Assembly (NCBI GenBank): GCA_036583965.1
Contig: JAZBQD010000019.1
Span: 3,091,006-3,155,005, forward strand
Length of the DNA stretch: 64,000 nt
Source of the DNA: Prunella strophiata
Lineage: Eukaryota > Chordata > Aves > Passeriformes > Prunellidae
Direction: 5' to 3'
Positions 31,601 to 44,105 of the stretch are shown here, one piece after another. A program made the translations under genes and the position numbers. The notes beneath the pieces are model-generated. The model was not told where the DNA came from. It saw nothing but the letters and a program-made list of their open reading frames with translations, and searched no databases. How positions within the stretch are numbered: position 1 is the stretch's first letter; every line of letters begins with the position of its first letter.

Positions 31601-32578
31601 ATGGAGCTTTTTGTTGGGGAGGATTTTCATGGGGAAAGTTAATACACTTTGTCCAGACCATGAGATGGTACAAATCAGTGCAGTTCCATCTAAATCAGTG
31701 GATCAGTGTTGATTTACAGCAGCTGAGGATCAACCCCCTGTTTTTTTGGCCTGCTGAGGATTGTATAACATATACTGCCCAGAAACACTGATGACAAATT
31801 TGAAACTGTGTAGGGATACGCTGAACCAAAAACCTGATTCAAACCCAAACTGGCTACTCTCCTTTTAAATCACTGAGAGCTGCTGTCTTAAACATTACTG
31901 TCAAAGGAGCATTTTGAAACATGGATCAAAATCTGGTGGCTGCACCCTCCAGTCGGTGCCACGCATGCTGCATTCCATCCAAACTCCAACCCGCTAGTGC
32001 CGATTCATAAATGATGTGTTGGTTTAATCTATTTTTCACAGGGGGTGTTTCAGAGCTGGAAAATTAGAAACAGGTAGAAGGGACTATTATTACTGTCTCA
32101 TAGTGTGCTCTTGTACATGAGGATTGGATTAAGATAACATCTGGTCTATATTTCTTGAACTATTTCCCTTTTATCACAAGAAAATCGGCAACCCATCTCA
32201 CAACTGCTCCTAATTTAGATCTAAATATCACTGATGAAACATTGTACAACATGCTGTTATCTATTAAAATGATTTCCCTGAAGGAACAGTGGATACTTTT
32301 ATATTTTCCAGTGAAGCCAACCATATTCCCCCTTAGCACTAACTAGTTACCTTATAATCATATACACAAATAGTAAAAGCAAAATCACTTTGGAAAAAGC
32401 AAATGAATGCCCACCAAACCTTCAGGTGGTGCTAAGTTACAGCACATTCAGTGATTTCAGGTCCATTGACACCATTCTCCTTGTGATAATGGTTTTGGTT
32501 CATGGTCTGAAGAGCTGTGAGGTGCTGAGCATCTTCTACACTCATTGTTTTTTAAAGTTACTGGTTAAATTAGACAAG
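31601..32578. other. Intergenic sequence, CNE-like near 31930-32060
   Basis: No gene was recognised. The 31955-32060 part keeps four CpGs and carries GCACGCATGC-like and TTGGTTTAATC motifs. The rest is AT-rich and ordinary. Confidence 0.4.
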
Positions 32579-32727
32579 CATAGAATCATGAAATTGTTTG
32601 GGCTGGACAGGACCTTAAAAATCATCCAGTTCCAACCCCCTACCACGGGTAGGGATGCCACTCACTAGATCAGGTTGCCCCATCAAACCTGGCCTTGAAC
32701 ACTTCCAGGGAAGGGGCATCCACAACC
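32579..32727 (-). mobile_element. CR1 LINE 3' fragment
   Basis: 'catagaatcatgaaattgtt', 'gggctggacaggaccttaaa', 'atcatccagttccaaccccc', 'agatcaggttgccccatcaa' and 'cttgaacacttccagggaag' then 'gggcatccacaacc' match the inverted CR1 3' end of an older subfamily than the 'ccaggggcagcc' type. Confidence 0.93.
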
Positions 32728-34362
32728 AAAGCTAAATCCAGGCTCAAATACATAATTCAGCAAAGTTTTTAAGGATGTGCTTTTACACACAATGAACAGT
32801 CTGAGGTTCTCCTCGGGAAGCAGAAAGGCAGAGCACAGCACCCTGTCATCCCTCCCATTTGGTTCAAACAGAGAAATTGTCCGTGGAATGCAGTAATCTT
32901 TTTTTCAGCACTTTGCAGAGTTCAAGTCCCCAGAAAGCTGCCTATTGAGTTCAGCAAATAAAAACTTCTGTTTTCTTCACGAGTCTATAATTCTTTTTCA
33001 TGGACAGTAAATCAGAAAAGGGGAGGAAAAAAGCATTTTACAAGCTCAAGCTATTTTGCATACCTTAAGTGCACATCAGTTTTTCCCATTTCCATCATAT
33101 TGTTACCACTTAAAACAGGGGAATTAGATAAGCATACGTTCCCTGTATTAACTGCTTTAATTTAAAAGTAATTTCTACCATCTGGAATTACTATTTACTG
33201 TTGTTGGGAGGAGGGGAAAAAAAAAGAATCTAAAACTGTAGAAAAGATCATCACAATTTCTTTCAAAGAATAACCCATCTGAAGGAGAGAGATGCATACA
33301 AGGAATGCAATTGATTATCCACTGGTCAAGTTGGATATTTTGGAGGGAATTCAGAGAATAAAAAGTCTCTACAAGTTATCAGTGGTCAGACTGGAGCCAT
33401 TCAGTTTTCACCTGCTTGTGTTTGTTGTCTGGCAACCAGTCAAGGGTGCTATTAGCAGAATTAAGCTCCAGAAGAAAAGATTACCCTGTAGGAGGTAAGA
33501 TAAAGACTGGAAAGTGTGGCTTGTTATCAGTATCACAATAAGGACCAGGTCAGAAAGGATTCAGTGTGGGTTTCCTTTCAAACAGGTAATCTCTGCTGAA
33601 ATAATAGAGTAATTGTTGCTTTGAAACCTTTCTGTGCTGCAGCACACTGCAGCTCATTTGATACAGATTCTGGATTTAATGGAGAACTCCAACAAACCTG
33701 AAACACACACAGGGAAAGCAAGAAAAGAACAGGGCACCAGTGGAAAATGTCTTTATCCTGTAATTCCAGGTCAATATAGCAAAACATAAAATATTATTCA
33801 GGGCAGTTTTATACCTTGATTTATGTCTCCTCCTTCTCAGGCTGCTTTCTATCTGTCTGTAAAGTTTTGGTCTATAAATGTGCAGTAACGTAATACAAAA
33901 TATTGCAAGAGTAATAACATATGCAATTACAGTTCATCTCACAAATCCTGAACACAAGCAATGAATCAAAGCTTTCCAGGGCTATTCCTTGAAATACAAC
34001 TTCTTCTAGGTTCTATTCAAAGGCCTGAAAGCAGTCACTGGGACAAGCTGCAAGAGCAAGATGCACATTGCAGATGAGGGGCAGCATTTTATGTTTTTCT
34101 GGCAAATTGCCTAAATGTTTGTCTTGAAAAGTAATTGTTGAGTGGGCTTCTCCTTTTTTTTCTTTATAAAGATAATGCACCTTTCTCTCAGCCATCTCCT
34201 CTGGAAATGTGCATTAACTGTTTGGAGATGAGGCTGCAGTTTGGTTTCTTGCTGTCTGCAGAAAGTGTTAACCTTTGAAGGTTGAACTTTGAAGTCTCAA
34301 AATGCAAAGATGAGCTGGTAAACAATGTCAAAGGAGCAGAAAATATAGGAAAGAATTCTCTC

Positions 34363-34364
<2 letters not shown>
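32728..34364. other. AT-rich intergenic sequence
   Basis: No gene or insertion was recognised. A FOX/SOX composite GTAAACAAT occurs at 34318-34326 just before the microsatellite. Confidence 0.5.

Positions 34365-34416
<52 letters not shown>
34365..34416. repeat. (TATC)13 microsatellite
   Basis: Thirteen perfect TATC units (52 bases). An uninterrupted tetranucleotide array of this length is normally highly polymorphic. The 82-codon frame that crosses it (repeating L-S-I-Y) is an artefact of the repeat. Confidence 0.97.
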
Positions 34417-34417
<1 letters not shown>

Positions 34418-35007
34418 CCTTATGGAATTTTTTATTTCCAAGACTTGGAAAGGAAGCTCCCTTTTGGTGTAGATGTCACCAGTATTACACACAGTCCTTT
34501 CCAAGCTGTGGCACAAGGAGAGAAGCCTGATAGAAGCTGGTCAAGGCTACAGCATCTTTTACTGGAGCTATTTTAGGGTCCTGGATGTGAAGCAGAAGGC
34601 AGCAGATCACACAGGGCTGTTCCATACACAGGCATTTCCCTGATCCTCACCTCAGTTTCCTGATGCTTCAGTTACCACAGGGTTACCTGGATTCAGATAT
34701 GAGATACTTTACCCTTAAGGGTTTGAAGAGCTGCTCAAGGAACTATGAGATTGTAGAGTTTTTATTTAAGAATTCTTGCAAAAGCAAGGAATGTACAGAA
34801 ATTAATTTATGTTTCTATAAAACCTGATGATTGTGGGTAACTAAAGAAGGATCAACACAGCATCAATTCCAGGTGAGACTATTATAAGGTTGTGAGGAGA
34901 TGCAGTCAGTTCTAAAGCCAAAGGTTCATAATCTAGATAATATCAATCCTCTTGATGAAATGGAATACAAGTCTTAAATTCTTAAAATTATTTTGTTATT
35001 TCCTAAC
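34417..35007. other. Intergenic sequence
   Basis: 'cctcacctcagtttcctgat' near 34647 recalls the sense MIR block gcctcagtttcctcatctg, but too little else matches to call a SINE. Nothing else was recognised. Confidence 0.45.
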
Positions 35008-35169
35008 CAGAGAAGCTGTGGCTGCCCCATCCCTAGAAGTGTCCCAGGCTGGGTTGGACAGGGCTTGGAGCAACCTGGTCTAGTGGAAGGTGTCCCTGCC
35101 CATGGCAGGGGGTTGGGATGAGATGAGCTTTAAGGTTCCTTTCAGTCCAAACCATTGTGGAATTCTATG
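35008..35169 (+). mobile_element. CR1 LINE 3' end
   Basis: 'ccagagaagctgtggctgcc', 'ccatccctagaagtgtccca', 'ggttggacagggcttggagc', 'aacctggtctagtggaaggt', 'catggcagggggttgggatg' and a 3' end 'ccattgtggaattctatg'. It is sense orientation, about 160 bases. Confidence 0.95.
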
Positions 35170-35439
35170 TTTTTAATATTTTTTTTGGTTAAAAGTAGTG
35201 GAACTGACAGAATAAATCAAAAAATTCTGCAAGGCACACTTCACACAATGTCAGTTTTCAAATAGTGCTTTATGAAGCTTGATTCAACACCCAATTAATG
35301 GCTTGAATACAGTCAAGAAAAAACACTCCATACAGAAAATCAAATCCAAAGGTGCAAAGAATAGAGTCTGGGAACTGCCAGGGGTGCCCAGGTAAGAGCA
35401 CAGGGATCTCACTGTGGACAGTGCCATTCAATCACACTC
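35170..35439. other. Intergenic sequence
   Basis: Short AT-rich stretch with nothing recognised. It separates a CR1 3' end from a possible internal CR1 piece. Confidence 0.5.
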
Positions 35440-35510
35440 CACAGCTCAGAGGAAGAGGCAGCATTGCTGCTGCTGAAGATTGTAGATGACACAAAGCTGA
35501 GTGAAGGAAA
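35440..35510 (+). mobile_element. Possible internal CR1 ORF2 fragment around the reverse transcriptase catalytic box
   Basis: In one frame the bases at about 35463-35508 read ALLLLKIVDDTKLSEGK, close to the CR1 reverse transcriptase box (a 'KFADDTKLSG'-like motif with the two catalytic Asp). In CR1 the second and third catalytic Asp sit in this [FY]-x-DD type motif. The first residue of the box is altered (A to V), and no further RT sequence is readable on either side, so this would be a short dead remnant. Chance is possible. Confidence 0.33.
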
Positions 35511-36217
35511 GAATAACAGTAAGGATTTGTCAATCCATTAATTTGATGTGGATTATTTGGTGGTTGAAGCTCTTTTGTCTATTTACACATATTTTAATAC
35601 AGTCAGATACAAAACCAAGGGGTGGCAAGGGCAGTGCAGGACTGGTTGGCACTGGGAGCTGCTTTGGTTCCTGTGTGGGATATTTCAGCTTTGCCTTCTG
35701 GGCCCTTGCCTTCAAGTCACTCCAAACCTTTCCCAGTGGAAATGTTTGCACTGGCCTAACCCAGTCTGTGCTGCCTACAGAAAGCACTAATTGTTATCCA
35801 GGGAGGGGAAGGAACCAGTGAAGGAAACTCAGTGTCCCAGTCCTTTAAAGTTGATTACCAAAACAATTCCTTGCTGTATCTTGTATTTTGCTAACCTACT
35901 CCTCTTACCCTTCTGCTTCTGTGATACCTTAAAGGCAAAGAAATCACCACAAAGGCATAAAAGGATTAAAAAAAAAAAAAAAAAAAAAAAGAGATGGAAA
36001 GCTCCTCATTTGTAATAAAACTTAGACTCAGATTCCAAAATGAGCTGCACAGAAGCAGCCTCCAGGCTCTCCTGACTCCACTGGAGTCACTGGGGAGCAC
36101 ATGGCCTTGCCTACAGAAGGATCATGGCAGATTTGAGCATATGAGCTGAGGGGGCTGATCCTGCTAACACTTCATACCAGGCAGAGAGCCAGGTGCACAG
36201 AGATAATCAAACCAAAT
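35511..36217. other. Intergenic sequence with poly(A) tract
   Basis: An A23 tract lies at 35968-35990. No AATAAA precedes it closely and no retrocopy body is recognised upstream. The open frames 35501-35821 on both strands are unremarkable. Confidence 0.5.
35968..35990. repeat. Poly(A)23 tract
   Basis: Uninterrupted A run preceded by 'cataaaaggatt'. Simple sequence, probably length-variable. Confidence 0.9.
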
Positions 36218-36295
36218 CCTAATTAAGTGTCTGAATTCCCAGGGAAATCCATGCATAGTGAGATGCCTAAATATGATTGTGGATGTCAATCCAGC
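36218..36295. repeat. Possible ancient palindromic repeat relic, second copy
   Basis: 'ttaagtgtctgaattcccag', then 'ggaaatcc' and 'gagatgcctaaatatgattg', follows the same arm-core-arm plan as the block at 4270-4372 (TTAGGTGCCTAA-like arms about 40 bases apart). Very diverged and not named. Confidence 0.3.
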
Positions 36296-39200
36296 TGCTA
36301 ATCACTGTAAATACACTGCTGATTTCCAGAGCAGATGATGGCAATTGTCATTTCATTCTAATTCATCTGCTTTTCTTGAATGGGAGAGAAGCAAACTCTG
36401 AGGATGACTGCACTATTATTAGCTGCATTCTCCTAAAGGAAAACAATAACTTTTATACCTAAAGATGAACCTGAGCTTGGGCAACACAGAGAGAAAATTA
36501 GCATATCACTCGAAAATTTTAGAGACTATATACCATAAAGCTTTGTAAGAGAGCTGCAAGATCTTAAAAAGAGATTTATATAGTTTGAAACATAATGACT
36601 TCTATGCTTTTTCCCACATTACCATTGAAGTTAGCTGATTAAAGTATTTGGTGAATAAACCAAAATAAAAACATTCTGATCTCACCCAAAAGGCATGCTC
36701 AGCTTGTCACAGGAAATAAGAATCCTGCACCTATTAGATCATATCTTTGCTACCCACTCAGAGCAAATGATTGATATAACAGACATGTTGAATCAAGATG
36801 TTAGATCATTCTTTTCCTTCTCTACACACTCACTTGCAGCCAACAGATTTTTTTTTTCCCCCAGAATATCTGTGATTCCTTAGATTCTTTGAGGCTATTC
36901 CCTTAATAATTGGCAGGAGCTGGCTGAGCAAAAACCTGCAGCACAGTGCTGGGTCAGAGGGATCCTGTCTGTGCTGCTGCAATCACACCAGCCCAGCCTG
37001 AGGAAGTATAAACAGTGGAGTGGGCAGAAGAGCCAAAAGTGGGGCCAGGAGGGAAAACAGGCATGTCCCTGGAATTTCTTTAACAGATTAGAGCCTGATC
37101 CAGGTCCCACTGAAGGCAGTGACACAATTCCTATCAGGTTCAACAGAAGTGATCTTGAAGAGAATGTTTTCTTGCAATTATCTGAGTAATAGGCTGTGTT
37201 CTATAGATGTCCAGAGCAAAAAAAGCCATCCTTCCCCACCTGCACAGTTCTTCAGGGAAGCAGAACCTCTTCAAAAAAGCAGCACCTTCACGAGGTGGGA
37301 TCCTCTTGGCAGGATCCATTGGTTCCTCCTGTTCCCTTATTTTCACCTTCCTCCTCTTTGCATATCAGAATTGCAGCTGGGATTTTCAGTTGTGGGGCAC
37401 ACCTTTAAAGAAAGCAGCTGTTCTGTTCTCTATTTGTATGAGCTTTTGCTCTTCACACCTGGAGATAAGTAGGAATAATGCAGAATCATGACTAGAAAGT
37501 TACATATCTCTGCATTTTGGGATATAACTCAGAGCATGTGTCATCTTGGTAACAGAGCTGCTAATTGGACATTTTACACTAAGAAACATGTCAAAAGTCA
37601 GATGAAAAACTTTATTATTTTAATAAATTGCTTGGGACACTGTAATGGAGTTTGAAGTCTTCCAAAATATAGAATTGTTTCCTGTTGCTTGTGTTCCGTT
37701 GTATCTTAAGGGAAGAAGTGAGATTTTATTGAGTAGAAGTGTAATGGGAATGACACATTTGAGGAAAGAAGTACCCACATCATTAGCACCAGGAAATGTG
37801 GTACATTAAGAATGTAGGAAGAAATTTCTTAATAGTGTAAAAGAGGGGGTTTATTACTTTGGATTATCCCAAGGGGTGTTTTTTTCTCACAAGACTGCAG
37901 CAAATTCTTTTCCTCTTTCAATTCCCACAGCAGCATACCTTTGGGAAATACCTACTTCTCCTCCAGTAACTTTCTCCTGCCTCTAATACATTCTTACCCT
38001 CAGTCCAAGGAGCTTGCTCTTCCTCTAAAGGACTGAACACTGTAGGGACTTTTTCAGAATAAATTTGTTATTTTTTGTTTGTTAGGATATAGTATGGATG
38101 AAAATGAAGGAAATAATAGGAGAGCAGAAACAAGGGCAATGCTGTTTCTATGAATATATACTGGCTGCATATTCAGGATTTATTATTAATAACATTTATT
38201 CCAGTCCATGTACTGCCCTCCTATTGCACCTTAACTCAAAAGGTGTTACACAAATGGCACTCATCTGTATTTATGCATGAATTTATGATTTAAGCTAGGA
38301 CTTGTGTGGATGAAGAGGATGGATGGATACATGAATTGTGGGCAAAGATGTGGGAATTCACTGTAATTTTGAAAAACTGGATGGTAATTTTCTTTTTTTT
38401 GTTAAGATAGAAAAACATTTGATTCACAGATGATACACAGGAGTCAGGCTCTAACTAAAAATACTTTGCTCTGAGGATGCTACTTGTTTTCTTCCACTGT
38501 CAGTGGGAAAGCCACAGATCTACAGACTCTGGGCAGGTCTTATAACCAAACTATTCTGAGAAAACAAATCCTAAAAACAATAGATGCAATACAGCTGCTT
38601 AGCAGTTCCCCAGGGCTTACTGGTGCTCACTGCCAGCTCTCAGCTCTTTTGGCTTTGTGCAGGGAGGGCCAAATTCTTTAAATTACCCTACAGAGTATGT
38701 AGGTCTCTCTGCCTTCCATGCTGTCACCCTGGTGGCTCTGACAAGTCTCCTGCTGCCACATTCTTGTTCTCAGGAAGATCTGTTAACATTTTTGGCTCCT
38801 TTTGATCTCTGGACCCTTCTCCTGACACTTTTCACAGCCTCCTGAAAATGGGATTCTTGCAGTCAATAATTTGCTTATTGTCTCTCTAGAGTAAACTTAA
38901 ATGTTTTTCATCTTGGAAACTATTTCCTCATGTGTGGGGCTTGGAGTTTTTTTGTTTTGATTTGGTTTTTTTCACAGTTCCTATTGGATTCAAATGATCT
39001 GGGATTTAATAATCATCCTACCACCTGAAATGAACACTGGCACCTGCCCACTGCTCAGGAACTATCAGTGTTCTGGGATTTATATCTGGTAACTCCTTCT
39101 CTTTATTCTGTTTGATCAGTTTAAGTATATGGATGTGCTGCAGCTGACAGTGGATTTTACATGTGAAGCCACACTCCAGGATGTGATAGAGGACAGGGAG

Positions 39201-40449
39201 TCCCACTGGGCCTGGAAGGGTTCCTTCCATCAGACCCTGGTGCAGGACAGAAGCCTAAACAAACCATCAAGCACAGCAAGAAAATACTTCTCAGCCTATT
39301 ATATTCCCCCCAGCACCATCACCCCTCCAATTGGTAAATAGCAGTTTTCTGTACCACAAAAGACTGTAATTTGTAAGGAATTCTAAGCACTTGGAAAGCA
39401 TAAGGGGACACTGAGAGTGGGGAGGTCCTACCCCATAGACACTCCATCCCTTTCAAACCATGGGAATACAGCTGCCTCCCTCCACATGAAATGCAGCCTT
39501 ACAAGATTAATTCTGTTCTCAGCCTGAATAAAAAAAATGAAAAAAAGATGTTTTCAAAAGTGCACAGCTCTCCCTTAGCCCAGAATCCTTACAATAAAGC
39601 CTTGTATAGATTGCACACAAAGGAGGAACATGGAAGATAAGTTTATTCTTGTTCCACAAGGAAGTCTGATTATGTACCAGTGTTCAGCCCTTTGGGACAG
39701 AGAATGTCTCAGCTCTGGGGACATTAGACCCCAAGTGGCACCTACTGTCACCTCCACCTCCATGTGGCACTGAAAGAAGGACTAAAGAAATAAGTTGGGC
39801 TGAATCTCCAGTTTAAGAGCACACTGAACTCTAAACTGGAGCACATTCCTCCAGTTTCTGATGGCTTCCACTGTTTCATGATTAGAAAAGCAAAAATACC
39901 ACAAGAATTGATGATGTCTGCTATTACTCATTGGACCTCTCCCTCAGAAGGAAAGAAAAATGGTCTGGTTACCTCAGACACAGGTGAAATCAGTGCATCA
40001 CAGGACATTTGAGATGTCATGAGCTGTGCAGGTCAGGTGGGACCAGCTCAGTGTCTCAGGCAGCACCCTCTGAGGAGGAGATGACCCAAAATGGGGTTAA
40101 GGGCACTAGCTGACAGAGATGATATCTTACATGTGATAAATAGAAATCAGGTATTTAACACTTTGGGTCATCAAAGTCAGAAGATACATTCCAGGGAGAA
40201 AATAATGTTTTTAGTGTTTCAGCCAAATTCCAACACATTCAGACTGTGCTGTCTGGAGCAGGGGGGCAGGTGGGACCTGCACCACTCTGGAGCTTCACCT
40301 TCAGTTGTTTTGAGGCTCATGGAAAAACATTGCTGCCAGAAGTAACTCCAGAGCAGCTGTATCTCCAAAGAAGTTGTAACTCCACTTCTGAATCCAAACC
40401 CAGGGATAACAGGAGGTGAGGCTTGTGGGCTGTGGAGCATTGGGCTGTG
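36296..40449. other. Long intergenic interval without recognised insertions
   Basis: About 4.1 kb with no CR1 copy that I can recognise. Short T-rich runs occur at 36848-36859 and near 38949. Frames at 36895-37491 on both strands overlap and have no family character. No promoter or exon structure is supported. Confidence 0.5.
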
Positions 40450-40562
40450 ATCACAGAATCACAGAATGGTTGGGGTTGAAAGAGACTTATAGATAATCTA
40501 GTTCTCATCCCACTGCCACAAGCAGGGGCACCTTTCACTAGACCAGATTACTTGATGCTTGG
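40450..40562 (-). mobile_element. Short CR1 3' end
   Basis: 'atcacagaatcacagaatgg', 'ttggggttgaaagagactta', 'cactgccacaagcaggggca' and 'actagaccagattacttgat' match the inverted CR1 3' end. About 110 bases. Confidence 0.92.
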
Positions 40563-41329
40563 CCTTTTGATAGCAGAATTTTAGGGTTTATTTTATCCTT
40601 GGCTTTTTGAAAAACAGGAGACAATTTTCTGAGGCCAGTTCTGCTGGAAGGAAAGAATCCATCACATTGCAGTATTCCTTATGTGTTCCCTGGCACTCCC
40701 CTGACCTCGGATGAGATTCCCTCAGCTTGCAGGAATGTTTTTCCTACACCTGACCAAAGAAAAAAGATTATTTTCTTACAGCTTTGTGAGTTGATTCAGC
40801 TTTTACTATGCAGTCAGGCAAGTAGGGAAGCAGCTGCAACAGAGGAAATCAATCCACATCGTTGAGAAGGGTGAGGAAGAGGAGTGAGAATGCCCCTGTC
40901 CCCTGAAATGAGGTGTTGGACTGTTCCAGTTTTATCAGGCAAGTTCCCTGAGGTCTCTCTAAAGTGAGGGAATGTGGCTCATTGCATTGATGGCCTGAAG
41001 AAGCATCTAGAGGGATCCTTTTCCCTGAGAGGAGACAGTAAGCCTGGTACAGCAATAGTCCTGACTTAAGATTGTCTTTAAATGCTTTGCCAAATAAGGA
41101 GAGAATTAAAGCATCTGCATTAGCTGAGGTAAATACAGCCCGTGGTATCTGTGCCTTGATTCACTCCTGCCAAAAGGTCACTTTAGCTGGACCCAGAGGG
41201 AGAGCTGCTTTATCCATCTCTCTCCAAACAAAAATCCTACTTTTCCCTTGAATACTTGCTTTTTTGCTCTTCTGACCAGGCACACCTGTTTTCTCTACTA
41301 ACTCAAATCCTTGCAGCCACGTGTGCCCA
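40563..41329. other. Intergenic sequence
   Basis: Nothing recognised. The small frames at 40683-41055 on both strands are probably chance. Confidence 0.55.
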
Positions 41330-41357
41330 GGGGATGGGATGGGGGGGCCCGGGGGGG
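41330..41357 (+). other. Strong G-quadruplex motif
   Basis: Four guanine runs, G4, G3, G7 and G7, are separated by AT, AT and CCC, so it fits the G3+N1-7 rule with very short loops. The two G7 runs flank CCC, so a competing CCCGGG-centred hairpin is also possible. It stands out against AT-rich flanks. G4 motifs often mark promoters or replication starts, but nothing else here supports either. Confidence 0.8.
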
Positions 41358-42799
41358 AGTGTAATAAATAGCAGAAGCAAATAATTTACCCAGCAAAGAG
41401 CATTCCATGCTTTCTGTATGCAAATTCTGCATAAAAATTCTACATATATGGTGCAAAACTGCTCTGAACTGAACTCTAAAAATGTTTAATGCAAACACAG
41501 CTGTTATCAAGTGTTGTTCTTTCCAAGAGTCCATTCAGTTTGATGGTTATCACTATGCCAACAGCATTCCCAGTACAAATCTCTCTTCCTGAGACTTCAA
41601 CAACTGCTTTACAGACAAGAAAAGTTCATTTCATCCTGAACTTGATTCTCTGGATCCTTCCTAAATGTGCTTCTCCCTTTCAATGGTACTGAGCCTAGCA
41701 GATACTGACATTTAACTAATTTAGGTTCTTAAGAATAATTTTAATTTACTGACATATTTTATAACATCCCTGTTCACCAAAATATTGTAGTGCCTATGAG
41801 TAAATAGTTAAATCTCACTGGTGTCAGAAGAGATAAGGTATATTGTTTAAACCACATCATCTGGCAAAAATTCGTTGAATTGTTTTGAATTGTAGCAACA
41901 GGGTTTTTTTTAAAATATCAGATTTTGAGAGCTGAAGTGAATTAGAGAATTCTGAAAAATGTAAATCTGCTATTTTAGTTGACTGGTTAGTTTGCTATTT
42001 ATATTATCTTTCAGGAGGAAAGGGGTATTTTTCACCCAGCTCCAGAGGAGCTTTTTTAAAGATCAAAAGTCTTTTAAATTTATAATTGTACAAAACTAAA
42101 GGGGACAGCACTTCCTTCAGGGGCTGATCATCAGATCTAGCTGTGCATTGTGCTCTTGAAAAAACACCTAAAATAACTCAGCAGCTGGCAGTTTCAAATG
42201 CCACAGGAATGGGAAGGTCAGCTCCCCAGCCGAGGACTATTTAAGTCAAATCAGGAACCTGGACTGTTGATTATAGAATGTGGTTTAATATTAAATGCAT
42301 GTGCATGATTTAAAAAATCAGAGCAGGAACATTCTCATTCATTTCACAAGGGGAAATGGGAGCTTTTTGCTCCTTTGCATCCCCATTCCTGTGCCCTCAT
42401 GGAATCAATTCCTGTGGGGGAAGCAGGGCCAGCAGCTTTGTCCGGGCTGCCGCTCTTCATCCCTTTCAGATGGGTGGATCTTTCAGGATCATCCTTCCCA
42501 GCACACCAACCAGCACTGCACAGCTAATGAGGTGGAGCAGGTCATCTGCACACAAACAAGGAGTGGGGACAGACCTCCTTCCACTCAGAGGCAAAGACAA
42601 GCCTGTGCTGCAAAGTTTATCTGTTAATTAGCAGCATCTTTAATATCAAGTCATGAGAACATATCAGTATTGTTGTTGCAAACCCCAATCTTATAACCCA
42701 AACTCCATTTTAGAGTGAAGTAAACACTCCTTACACCACTTCAAACCACTCAGGACAGCCTCTTGCTCCAGCTCCTCCTCTCCCCCTCATTAGCTCACC
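41358..42799. other. AT-rich intergenic sequence
   Basis: No gene or insertion was recognised. The overlapping plus-strand frames at 42295-42631 are in a GC-richer patch and have no family character. Confidence 0.55.
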
Positions 42800-42895
42800 A
42801 AGCAGCAGCATTAAGGCAAGTGGGGGGTCACTGATGTGTTGTAATTAGTGATAGTCTGTCACTGGGAAAAGCAGAGTCTCTAATTAATGTAGGGC
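42800..42895. promoter_or_regulatory. Small homeodomain-motif cluster
   Basis: GTAATTAGTGA at about 42841-42851 and CTAATTAATG at about 42880-42889 lie 40 bases apart with TGTCACTGGG between them. They are AT-type homeodomain core sites and weak evidence on their own. Confidence 0.2.
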
Positions 42896-44045
42896 AGCTC
42901 CTTTTCCTCCTTCACTGCTTCCTTTGCTCAAGGAAAAGGTGGAGTTGTAGATGGGTAAATCTAATAAAAAGCCCAATGGACATTTGCATCTCTATGACTG
43001 GAAATAATTTAAACAGGTTTGGCTTCATCTGGGCACAGACAGACAGAGCTTTGAGAAAAGCAGGAAACAAAGGAACATTGGCCTGAAATAAAGTTATCAA
43101 CCCCTGACTCCTCATGGTGAACTGTGAGTGATACAACCAGACAGTCACAGCTGAGGGGTCCTGGTGTGACTTGGCAGTTCTGTGATGCCCCCACAGCAGG
43201 ATCACCTTTGGAGACTGTGCAAAGCTCACCCTCAGGGTCTTTTGGGGTTTGTGTGATTGCTTTTAGGATTCCTGAGTAGCTGGCATCAGGAATAAGGATG
43301 TGCTGTAAGTTCAGATTGTGATTTCTTAAGCTTAGAGTACAGAGTGTGAAAGGCAAGTGACTGGCCATGGAATTTCTGAGATTCCCAGAATATTCCCAGA
43401 GCTGAGCAAAAAGGCTTTCTGCAAAAAGTCTTTGCTTTGCAGAATTTCCCATCAGCAACACAGATAGACAGAGGATCATCAACTTGTGCTACTACACTGG
43501 ATGTCCAAATTTTGATTTCTCCTTCAAAAGAGACATGAGTTCTGCTTTTATGAAGTACAAAGTAATAGCTCAGGTAGGGGGGAAGATTTGTGGCTGAGAA
43601 GCATCTTTCCACAACTGATAGGTCCAAATCACTGCACAGGACCTCCTGCACTCTCTCCCAGAGGAATCACATAAAAAGCATAGACAAGGAAACAAAAGAT
43701 GACTGAAAACATGTCAGAGCAAGGAGGAAGCCCAAAATCTTTATCCTTGAGTGTATTTAATTGTACCTGACACTGCAGACATATGAAGAGATTGTCTTGC
43801 AAGAATGAGCTGGGGGAACTGCTTGAAAATTGCCACTGGCTCAAACCAGACAGACTTGAGGGGTCAGACATAGCCCTAAATTTCTCAGTCCTGCCTGAGA
43901 ACCCCATAAAGGAGACTGATTAGGATGATCTGCAAGAGACAAAAGACAGAAAATAAGCAAATCAGTAGTTTTCCAGGAATTAAGGTAACATGTTATTACA
44001 ATGAACATGAAAGATTCCAAATTCAGGAAGGACTGTAGCATTCCA
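42896..44045. other. Intergenic sequence
   Basis: Minus-strand frames of 92 to 157 codons at 42912-43907 overlap one another in different phases and have no domain, so none is taken as a gene. Confidence 0.5.
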
Positions 44046-44105
44046 AAATCATTGAGTTTGGAAAAGACCTCTAACTATCATCAGCTGTACTTCTTTGAGT
44101 AGAAT
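44046..44105 (-). mobile_element. Old CR1 3' end remnant
   Basis: 'aaatcattgagtttggaaaa' then 'gacctctaactatcatcagc' matches the inverted older CR1 3' end (aatcattaaggttggaaaagacctctaagatcatc type). It fades after about 60 bases. Confidence 0.6.

Noticed and set aside
34640..34690. Possible sixth MIR-like relic
   Set aside because: Only one block (cctcagtttcctgat) matches, and the neighbouring blocks are missing.
35968..35990. Poly(A)23 as a processed pseudogene tail
   Set aside because: No AATAAA near the tract, no duplicate flanks and no coding-like body upstream.
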